DNA of 10,255 nucleotides from Ekhidna sp. (GTDB lineage Bacteria > Bacteroidota > Bacteroidia > Cytophagales > Cyclobacteriaceae). Shown piece by piece: positions 1 through 5,575 of this stretch. The DNA is taken from NCBI GenBank assembly GCA_013214445.1, contig JABSPG010000013.1, positions 17,176 to 27,430 on the forward strand, in the 5' to 3' direction. How positions within the stretch are numbered: position 1 is the stretch's first letter; every line of letters starts with the position of its first letter. Position numbers and translations under genes: made by a program. A model generated the notes under the pieces. It did not search any database. It was given only the letters and a program-made list of their open reading frames with translations, and was not told the DNA's origin.

Positions 1-122
1 AATATTTCAAGGGAAGAAGCCTGGATGTGTTTATTACACGCCTAAGAAAATATTTGAAGAAGGATACTTCCCTTGAAATTCGAAACCATCATGGTGTAGG
101 TTTCAGCCTAATAACAAAGTAA
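1..122 (+). CDS. OmpR-family response regulator, C-terminal fragment (5' end outside window)
   Basis: Reading from base 3, the sequence encodes 39 residues and a TAA stop at 120-122. It begins YFKGRSLDVFITRLRKYL and continues with a short beta-hairpin ending HGVGFSL. This is the recognition helix and wing of an OmpR/PhoB winged-helix DNA-binding domain; the receiver domain lies outside the window. The fragment aligns without gaps to the last 40 residues of the complete regulator at 1910-2602, with 19 of 39 positions identical, so the two are paralogues. In this family the domain binds direct-repeat operators after phosphorylation of the receiver. It lies on the same strand as, and upstream of, a histidine kinase, separated by 193 bases, so it may be a second partner of that kinase or the remnant of a duplicated kinase-regulator unit. 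The family call is firm; the target genes are unknown. Confidence 0.88.
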   Translation, partial: YFKGRSLDVFITRLRKYLKKDTSLEIRNHHGVGFSLITK

Positions 123-161
123 AAGGGATAGCGCTTAGGTTCTTCAAAGTGTGCTAGTTGA

Positions 162-173
162 GCCGATATCGGC
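162..173. promoter_or_regulatory. 12-base perfect palindrome in the spacer before the kinase gene
   Basis: The bases GCCGATATCGGC read the same on both strands. Flanking TTGA on the left and CAA on the right extend the symmetry imperfectly. It sits about 40 bases after the upstream regulator's stop codon and has no T-run after it, so it fits an operator or RNA hairpin better than an intrinsic terminator. A 12-base palindrome is rare but not impossible by chance, and no function is shown. The rest of the 193-base spacer holds no gene that I can support. Confidence 0.3.
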
Positions 174-284
174 CAAGTTGTAATTCGCTTCATCTTAGTT
201 TTAGTCTAGATTACTTTGTCTACCAAGGACGCTCTATGCACCTAGGTCATTGCTAATCCTAGTTAAAAATGGTTAAAGACGAAC

Positions 285-310
285 TACGCTCTCTACTTCA
301 GCGTATTTTT
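285..310 (+). terminator. Hairpin plus T5 directly before the kinase start codon (terminator or leader hairpin)
   Basis: TACGCT (285-290) is complementary to AGCGTA (300-305) with a 9-base loop, followed by five T residues at 306-310. The shape is that of a weak intrinsic terminator, but it ends only five bases before the kinase ATG at 316. It could end read-through from the upstream regulator, or act as a leader hairpin that limits kinase translation. The stem is only six pairs, so the call is tentative. Confidence 0.3.
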
Positions 311-315
311 GGGAT

Positions 316-1920
316 ATGCAACGTAAAACACTGAGATGGATAATTAGCCTAATGGGATTGGCAATGATCGGGCTGATCTCTTTCCAACTCTATTGGATCG
401 ATTCCCTCGTCTCAGGGAATGAAGAACGTTTCCGAAAGGACGTTCTGGATGCACTAAATACCGTTGCAAATAAGCTCGAAAAGCAAGAAACGTATGCCGC
501 TTTAGAAAAGCTCAATTATGTGAATTCACCGCAATATGAGCGCAGACAGAATTTACAACTTGAACTTCTCAAGCAAGAGCAAGAGAGATTTGCGAGGAAC
601 GTGGAGGCTAGAAGGCAAATGCCTACTCAAACGTTTACCTATGCTGACACGCTGTATGATGGTGGCTTTGAATTTGTAATTAACTTCTCAAGTATCGCAG
701 AAAATTTCTTCTATCCTGGATTAGCAGATACTGATGGAAGAAATGAAATAGAACAAGCACCTGATGAACGCGATATCAAAATAGAGCAACTAGAAAATAA
801 GCTCGCCAAGGTATCTAGAAAATATGAGCTCACTTTTGATGTGGTAAAAGATTTGATGGGTCCAAATCGTCCTTTAGCCTCTAGATTTAACCCTACGCAG
901 TTAGATTCATTATTGAAAAACGAGCTAACGGGAAAAGGGATAGATATTGAATACGATTATGCGGTTTTTCAACAGCACTCAAATCAATATCTCCTACTAA
1001 CAAAAAAAGAAGCGCTTACAGAGCTCGAAGAAAGCGATCTAAAAGCTGCTCTATTTCCCAATGATATTTTCAACAATGACAGCCAACTAATATTAGCCTT
1101 TCCAGGTAAAAAGGGGTACCTAATGAGTAAAGTATGGACTCCAATGATTAGCTCCGGTTTTTTGGTGTTGATAATTGTATTTTGTTTCGGCTACAGCATA
1201 CGCACCATCGTTCGGCAAAAGCAGCTTTCAGAAATGAAAAATGATTTCATCAATAACATGACTCACGAGCTCAAAACACCAATCTCTACCGTTTCCTTGG
1301 CTGTTGAAGCTTTGAATGATAAGGAAATCGAACAAAGCAAATTGCGTTCAAAATATATTAGGGTAATTGGTGAAGAAAATAAGCGCCTAGGTGATCAAGT
1401 AGAAAAGGTTCTACAGATTGCCGCCATAGAGAAGAATGACTACAATCTGAAGCATGAAATGTTGAAGATGAGTGACATGGTAAAAAGTGCCGCTGATCAT
1501 ATATCTATGCAAGTAGAGCAAAGAGGAGGACGTCTTAACATGATTGAAAAAGCTGAGAGAGATACAGTTCAAGGTGATGAATTGCACTTGACAAATATTA
1601 TCCTCAACTTATTGGACAATGCCAACAAGTATTCACCAGAGGCACCCAACATAACCCTAAGAACAGCTTCCGATCATGAAGATTTCATCTTGTCCATTCA
1701 TGATAAAGGAATTGGAATGAGTAAAGAACAACAAAAGCATATTTTCGAAAAATTCTACCGTGTCCCGACAGGGGATTTACATAACGTAAAAGGATTTGGC
1801 TTAGGGTTGGCGTATGTACAACGCATAGTACAAGCACATGGAGGAAAAATTCATGTAGATAGCGAGCCAGGTCAAGGTAGCAAGTTTTCAATCACATTAC
1901 CACTAGCAAATGAAGCCTAA
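316..1920 (+). CDS. Membrane sensor histidine kinase, RprX-like
   Basis: This 534-residue protein is a transmembrane sensor kinase that should autophosphorylate and pass phosphate to the regulator encoded directly after it. A membrane helix at residues 8-28 and a second at about 277-297 enclose a roughly 245-residue extracytoplasmic region with charged, probably coiled-coil stretches and no sensor fold that I recognise. The HisKA motif FINNMTHELKTP carries the phosphoacceptor His317. The ATPase domain has an N box around Asn435, a G1 box DKGIGM at 463-468, an F box FEKFYR at 477-482 and a G2 box GFGLGL at 493-498, so the catalytic core looks complete. The NNMTHELKTP type of H box is typical of Bacteroidota RprX-like kinases. 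The ATG at 316 is the only plausible start, because an in-frame TAA lies at 274-276 with no ATG between. The 3' end overlaps the next gene by 11 bases, implying translational coupling. The signal sensed is unknown. Confidence 0.95.
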   Translation: MQRKTLRWIISLMGLAMIGLISFQLYWIDSLVSGNEERFRKDVLDALNTVANKLEKQETYAALEKLNYVNSPQYERRQNLQLELLKQEQERFARNVEARRQMPTQTFTYADTLYDGGFEFVINFSSIAENFFYPGLADTDGRNEIEQAPDERDIKIEQLENKLAKVSRKYELTFDVVKDLMGPNRPLASRFNPTQLDSLLKNELTGKGIDIEYDYAVFQQHSNQYLLLTKKEALTELEESDLKAALFPNDIFNNDSQLILAFPGKKGYLMSKVWTPMISSGFLVLIIVFCFGYSIRTIVRQKQLSEMKNDFINNMTHELKTPISTVSLAVEALNDKEIEQSKLRSKYIRVIGEENKRLGDQVEKVLQIAAIEKNDYNLKHEMLKMSDMVKSAADHISMQVEQRGGRLNMIEKAERDTVQGDELHLTNIILNLLDNANKYSPEAPNITLRTASDHEDFILSIHDKGIGMSKEQQKHIFEKFYRVPTGDLHNVKGFGLGLAYVQRIVQAHGGKIHVDSEPGQGSKFSITLPLANEA

Positions 1921-2602
1921 ACTACTTATCGTCGAAGACGATCCAAATCTTGGTGAAATACTAAGCGAATACTTAGACCTTAAGGGTTATGAAACAACAC
2001 TAAAAAGAGATGGAGAAGAAGGTGGTGTGGCCTTCGAACAAGGTAAGTTCGATTTATGTATTCTTGATTTGATGATGCCGAAGAAAGATGGCTTCACTTT
2101 GGCCAAAGAAATTAGACAGCAAGATGAAGAAACTCCCATCATCTTTCTCACCGCCAAATCCATGAAACAGGACATAATCAAAGGCTTCACTATTGGTGCA
2201 GATGATTATATGACAAAACCTTTTAGCATGGAAGAGCTCTTGCTCAGGATACAGGCTATTCTAAAGCGATCGATCAAGAAAGACGAAGAAAGTCCCTTTC
2301 CCAACCCGTTCCAAATTGCCGGTATCACCTATCACTATCCTGAAAACAAGCTTATTACGCCCAATAGAGAAATCAATCTAACCACGAAAGAGAATGAACT
2401 ACTCAAAATCTTTTTCGAACATGTAAATCAGACGGTGGAGCGCAGCTTTGCACTCAAGAAAATATGGAAAGATGATAGCTATTTCAACGCACGAAGTATG
2501 GATGTCTACATCGCGAAAATTAGAAAATACCTTCAAGATGAACCCAGCCTTAAGATATTGACAATTCATGGTGAAGGATTCAAATTAGTAGAAGTGAATT
2601 GA
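1910..2602 (+). CDS. OmpR-family response regulator, RprY-like
   Basis: This 230-residue transcription regulator is the evident partner of the overlapping kinase. The receiver domain (about residues 3-120) has the acidic pocket Glu9, Asp10 and Asp11, the phosphoacceptor Asp53 in LDLMMPKKDG, the switch Thr81 in FLTAK, and Lys103 in TKPF, so all key residues are present. The C-terminal winged-helix domain (about 133-230) contains TTKENELLKIFF, a recognition helix around 193-209 (RSMDVYIAKIRKYL) and a wing ending HGEGFKL. Length and domain order are normal for OmpR/PhoB regulators. The start ATG lies inside the last codons of the kinase gene. Bacteroides RprY is the nearest named relative that I can suggest from motifs; the regulon cannot be read from this window. 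A paralogous regulator fragment lies upstream at 1-122. Confidence 0.96.
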   Translation: MKPKLLIVEDDPNLGEILSEYLDLKGYETTLKRDGEEGGVAFEQGKFDLCILDLMMPKKDGFTLAKEIRQQDEETPIIFLTAKSMKQDIIKGFTIGADDYMTKPFSMEELLLRIQAILKRSIKKDEESPFPNPFQIAGITYHYPENKLITPNREINLTTKENELLKIFFEHVNQTVERSFALKKIWKDDSYFNARSMDVYIAKIRKYLQDEPSLKILTIHGEGFKLVEVN

Positions 2603-2632
2603 TTTTGATCTGATCAAGATGTAGTATCTTTA
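2603..2632 (+). promoter_or_regulatory. Possible Bacteroidota-type promoter with overlapping palindrome before the HisA-like gene
   Basis: TTTTG (2603-2607) and TATCTTTA (2625-2632) are separated by 17 bases and resemble the Bacteroidota -33 (TTTG) and -7 (TAnnTTTG) elements, with one mismatch in the second and spacing slightly short. The inverted repeat TTGATC-T-GATCAA at 2605-2617 overlaps the -33 side and could be an operator. The HisA-like ATG is 43 bases downstream. The elements are short and the match is imperfect. Confidence 0.35.
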
Positions 2633-2674
2633 TTTATAAGCATTACTGCTCAAAACAAATACTGAATCTTACAT

Positions 2675-3403
2675 ATGCTACTAGTACCATCAATATCAGT
2701 TATTGAAGGAAAAACCATTCGCCTTACACAAGGAGACTACAAAAGGGAAAAAGTCTATGAAAAGACACCTATTGATGTTGCCAAAGAATTCGAGGATCAT
2801 GGAATAAAACGAATCCATCTAATTGATTTAGATGGGGCTCGTAAGGGTACTACTGTAAATTTTGACACACTTCATCTGATCTCAGTCTATACAGATCTCA
2901 TTATAAATTTTACAGGGGGCATGCACACAGATGGTGATGTATTAAAAGCATTTGAGTACGGCGCTGAAAGTATTACAGCAGCCTCTGTCGCAGTTTCAAA
3001 TAAAGAACAGTTCGGAAACTGGCTCATGTCATACGGTCGAGAAAAAGTGGCTCTAGCGGCAGACAGCCTTGAAGGAAAAATAAGAATCAGGGGCTGGCAG
3101 AAAGCAACTACTACTGATCTCTTCGATCACGTTGCATACTTCTACGAAAGGGGATTGAAATATCTAAAAACAACTGATATATCTAAAGACGGTGCTATGG
3201 GAGGTCCCTCTTTCGATCTATATGAACGACTATTGAAAGAATTTCCTGACTTGAGCATATTTGCTAGTGGAGGAGTGAGACAGATTGACGATATTAAGAG
3301 ACTTAGGGACATTGGCCTCTATGGAGTGATTTTCGGTAAGGCCTACTACGAAGGCTCTATCACTTTAAAAGACATTGATGATTATCAATCTACTATAGCT
3401 TAA
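2675..3403 (+). CDS. HisA-like (beta/alpha)8-barrel protein lacking the first catalytic Asp
   Basis: The 242-residue protein matches HisA, the isomerase of histidine biosynthesis that opens the ribose of ProFAR, over its whole length. It shares RLTQGDY (16-22), HLIDLDGA (48-55), TDISKDG (167-173) and the phosphate-binding ASGGV (197-201). The second catalytic Asp of HisA is kept (Asp130 in LAADS). The first, normally in a PAIDL-type strand near residue 8 (Asp8 in Thermotoga HisA), is Ser8 here (VPSISVIEGK; codon TCA at 2696-2698). The first phosphate loop is also altered, with TGGM (80-83) where GGGI is usual, as is ASVAV (103-107), where GSLAV or similar is common. No other his genes are nearby; neighbours are a two-component pair and a small exported protein. 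It may be a HisA paralogue with another substrate or a weakened enzyme. The fold is certain; ProFAR isomerase activity is doubtful. Confidence 0.88.
   Translation: MLLVPSISVIEGKTIRLTQGDYKREKVYEKTPIDVAKEFEDHGIKRIHLIDLDGARKGTTVNFDTLHLISVYTDLIINFTGGMHTDGDVLKAFEYGAESITAASVAVSNKEQFGNWLMSYGREKVALAADSLEGKIRIRGWQKATTTDLFDHVAYFYERGLKYLKTTDISKDGAMGGPSFDLYERLLKEFPDLSIFASGGVRQIDDIKRLRDIGLYGVIFGKAYYEGSITLKDIDDYQSTIA
3400..3403. other. Palindromic TTAA shared by two convergent stop codons
   Basis: TAA at 3401-3403 ends the HisA-like gene on the + strand, and the complement of 3400-3402 is TAA ending the exported-protein gene on the minus strand. The genes overlap by four bases, so neither can have a terminator before the other's coding region begins. 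Confidence 0.95.
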
Positions 3404-3756
3404 GGTGATTCTTCGGAATCGTACTTAAACTTATACAGGAAGTAGAATAAGAAATTGTATTTGCTGACAGAATCATCCTCTAAAGAGTCAGAGTCAAGGT
3501 CTGCCTCAACTTTATCTACACCGTAAGAACTATTTGGATATTTAGGTTCTAATGATTCCTCATCTTCAACAACTGTGATATTGTCTGACGGAGCGTAATT
3601 TCCATCAGGACGAATTTCCTCTTGGCTAGATTTGGACCTCCCCTCTTGACTTTGCTCATCTGCCTTTTTCTCTTCACCATTAATTTTAGCAAGACCAACT
3701 AGGGGAAATGACAGAATGGCTAGACAAAACAGTATTGTATGGAAAGTCTTTTTCAA
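3400..3756 (-). CDS. Small acidic exported protein of unknown function
   Basis: I do not recognise this 118-residue protein. It starts with a good signal peptide (MKKTFHTILFCLAILSFPLV, with likely cleavage after Ala23 in GLA), so it should be exported. Residues 24-98 are hydrophilic, low in complexity and rich in Glu, Asp, Ser and Lys, probably disordered. The C-terminus holds an aromatic patch YNFLFYFLYKFKY (100-112) followed by an acidic tail, which could be a membrane-associating or partner-binding segment. The order of signal peptide, acidic linker and aromatic end supports a real gene rather than a chance frame. It lies downstream of cysS on the same strand with a 174-base gap, and its stop codon overlaps that of the convergent HisA-like gene. 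Confidence 0.7.
   Translation of the reverse strand: MKKTFHTILFCLAILSFPLVGLAKINGEEKKADEQSQEGRSKSSQEEIRPDGNYAPSDNITVVEDEESLEPKYPNSSYGVDKVEADLDSDSLEDDSVSKYNFLFYFLYKFKYDSEESP
3405..3422 (+). other. Hairpin with cTTCGg tetraloop just after the HisA-like stop codon
   Basis: GATTC (3407-3411), loop TTCG (3412-3415) and GAATC (3416-3420) form a perfect five-pair stem, which two G-T wobbles at 3405-3406 and 3421-3422 can extend. C(UUCG)G is a well-known, unusually stable RNA tetraloop. It starts one base after the HisA-like stop and could protect the mRNA 3' end or pause RNA polymerase. It lacks a T-run, and on the other strand it lies in the last codons of the exported-protein gene. Confidence 0.45.
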
Positions 3757-3875
3757 GATTTTTAACCTTAACCTACAAAATAACGAATTAGGTATCAGAA
3801 GGTTTTATTTTTTCGTAAAAATTAGCTTTCATCAAAAGTGACTTTCGTTTTGCTTCCTAAAAACAAGAAATGCCT

Positions 3876-3899
3876 GCGGTTACTAGATCGAAAGTCCGC
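3876..3899 (-). terminator. Candidate terminator hairpin after cysS
   Basis: On the minus strand, GCGGACT pairs with AGT-AA-CCGC around an eight-base loop, giving seven pairs with a two-base bulge. It lies about 30 bases past the cysS stop codon. The minus strand then becomes T-rich (ATTTCTTGTTTTTAGG), as expected for an intrinsic terminator, although the T-run is about ten bases away. It would separate cysS from the exported-protein gene. Confidence 0.35.
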
Positions 3900-3930
3900 T
3901 TAGAAAATACATTGAGCTGGTCTCTACAAA

Positions 3931-5415
3931 TTACTCCTCAAATGCCCATTCAATCTTATCTTTCATGTCCTTGACTATGATTCCCTCTGCCTTAAGTTCT
4001 GCTCGAAGTTTATCAACACGTTCAAAGTCACGGTTAAATTTCGCGCTTTTATATTCTCCTAGGATTGTTTCTATCAGAGCTTTGTAGTCAACATCGGACT
4101 CTATTCTTAGTCCCAATACATCTTCAGAAAAGCCTATAAATGTTTCTTTCATTCGATCAAAAGCTTCTTTCCCAATTTCAGCAAAATTGAGTTGACCCGT
4201 ATGCAGTGAGTTGACTTTCTTTACAAGATTGAAGAGGTGCCCTATGGTTAATGCAGTATTGAAGTCATCATTCATTGCATAATAGCAATTGTCGCAAATC
4301 TTATTTATCTGCTCTACCTGCTTCTTGTTTAGCTCTCCTTCATCCTCAGCCCATTCCATCCCTCGTAAAGTGCGCATACCGTTGGCAAGGCGTATGTAGC
4401 CTTTTCTTGCTGCTTCAAGTGCGTCATTTGAAAAGTCGAGCGTACTGGCATAGTGTGATTGCATCATAAAGAAGCGGATGGTCATCGGACTATATCCACG
4501 ATTTAAAAGTTCGTGATCGCCAGAGATCAGCTCTCGGGGAAGGAATGAATTCCCAAGAGATTTACTCATTTTTTGGCCGTTGACAGTGAGCATATTTGTA
4601 TGAAGCCAATACCTTGCTCCACCATGCCCATGACTACCACAATTCTGGGCTATTTCACACTCATGATGAGGGAATTGTAGGTCCATTCCTCCACCGTGAA
4701 TGTCAAATTCTTCGCCTAAGTACTTTGTACTCATTACAGAGCATTCGAGATGCCATCCTGGGAAACCCTCACTCCATTCAGTTTCCCATCTCATGATATG
4801 TTCGGGTGAAGCCTTCTTCCAAAGTGCGAAATCCAATGGACTTTTTTTGTCACTGCCCCCGTCTAGATCTCTAGTTTCGCTAAGTAAGTCTTCAATTTTC
4901 CGTCCACTGAGAGCACCGTATGAATTGTCGTTTTCCTTATGGAATTTTTCTACGTCGAAGTAAACTGACCCGTTTGACTCATATGCATATCCATTTTCAA
5001 TTAGCTTTTTTGTCATTTCCACTTGTTCCATCAAGTGTCCAATGGCCGATGGTTCAATATCAGGAGGGATAGCATTGAACTTCAACATGACATCATGAAA
5101 ATCATTGGTGTACATCTGTACGATCTCCATAGGTTCAAGTTGATCGAGCTTAGCCTTTTTGGATATCTTATCTTCGCCTGTATCTGAAAGGTGACCCACA
5201 TCCGTGATATTTCGGACATATCTAACCTTATAGCCCAAAAATCTCAGATACCGATTCACCACATCGAAACTCAAGAATGTCCTCACATTACCAAGGTGAA
5301 CATTGCTGTAAACGGTAGGCCCACAGACATACATTCCTACATGTGGAGGGTTTAGTGGAATAAATTCCTCTTTTTGTCGAGTGAGTGAGTTAAAAACCTT
5401 GAGTTTACCTATCAT
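3931..5415 (-). CDS. cysS: Cysteinyl-tRNA synthetase
   Basis: This class I aminoacyl-tRNA synthetase (494 residues, normal family length) charges tRNA-Cys with cysteine in the cytoplasm. The N-terminal CGPTVY motif supplies zinc ligand Cys31, and the HIGH-type motif is HLGN (40-43). The remaining zinc ligands fit Cys225 in LECSV and His250 and Glu254 in FPHHECE, as in the E. coli enzyme. The KMSKS loop is intact at 282-286 and is followed by LGN. The C-terminal part (about 330-494) is the helical anticodon-binding region with the usual NDDFNTA motif (382-388). Every catalytic feature I can check is present. The ATG at 5413-5415 places the conserved LKVFNSLTR start at the right distance. It is transcribed divergently from the TPR-CHAT gene across a 160-base spacer and appears to be a housekeeping gene unrelated to its neighbours. 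Confidence 0.98.
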   Translation of the reverse strand: MIGKLKVFNSLTRQKEEFIPLNPPHVGMYVCGPTVYSNVHLGNVRTFLSFDVVNRYLRFLGYKVRYVRNITDVGHLSDTGEDKISKKAKLDQLEPMEIVQMYTNDFHDVMLKFNAIPPDIEPSAIGHLMEQVEMTKKLIENGYAYESNGSVYFDVEKFHKENDNSYGALSGRKIEDLLSETRDLDGGSDKKSPLDFALWKKASPEHIMRWETEWSEGFPGWHLECSVMSTKYLGEEFDIHGGGMDLQFPHHECEIAQNCGSHGHGGARYWLHTNMLTVNGQKMSKSLGNSFLPRELISGDHELLNRGYSPMTIRFFMMQSHYASTLDFSNDALEAARKGYIRLANGMRTLRGMEWAEDEGELNKKQVEQINKICDNCYYAMNDDFNTALTIGHLFNLVKKVNSLHTGQLNFAEIGKEAFDRMKETFIGFSEDVLGLRIESDVDYKALIETILGEYKSAKFNRDFERVDKLRAELKAEGIIVKDMKDKIEWAFEE

Positions 5416-5546
5416 GAGCGTGTTTTCTGAGCCGCAAAGAAAGCTATTTATCGAAAATTAAGTGTTGTAGTTACCGAATCCTTTTTAACTGCAAATAAAT
5501 CTTTTTTTCATTCAATTACGTATTTATCATTTCCTCATTTCTTGTT

Positions 5547-5554
5547 TAGGTTCG
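5547..5554 (+). promoter_or_regulatory. Possible -7 element of the TPR-CHAT operon
   Basis: TAGGTTCG differs from the Bacteroidota -7 consensus TAnnTTTG at one base and lies 21 bases before the ATG at 5576. The corresponding -33 position has only TTTA (5523-5526), 20 bases upstream. It lies in the divergent spacer shared with cysS. No clear cysS promoter was found on the other strand. Confidence 0.25.
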
Positions 5555-5575
5555 CATTAGTATTTCACACTCCTA

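Noticed and set aside
269..334. A 21-codon frame (starts MVKDELRSLLQ) overlapping the kinase start, possibly a leader peptide
   Set aside because: It has no recognisable features, no ribosome-binding evidence and a length expected by chance; its 3' part lies out of frame inside the kinase gene.
316..2602. Possibility of a hybrid or degenerate kinase
   Set aside because: All H, N, G1, F and G2 boxes and every receiver key residue are present, so both proteins appear standard and functional.
4275..4963. Three overlapping + strand frames of 64-87 codons across cysS
   Set aside because: They are antisense to a fully conserved cysS and show no protein-like features.
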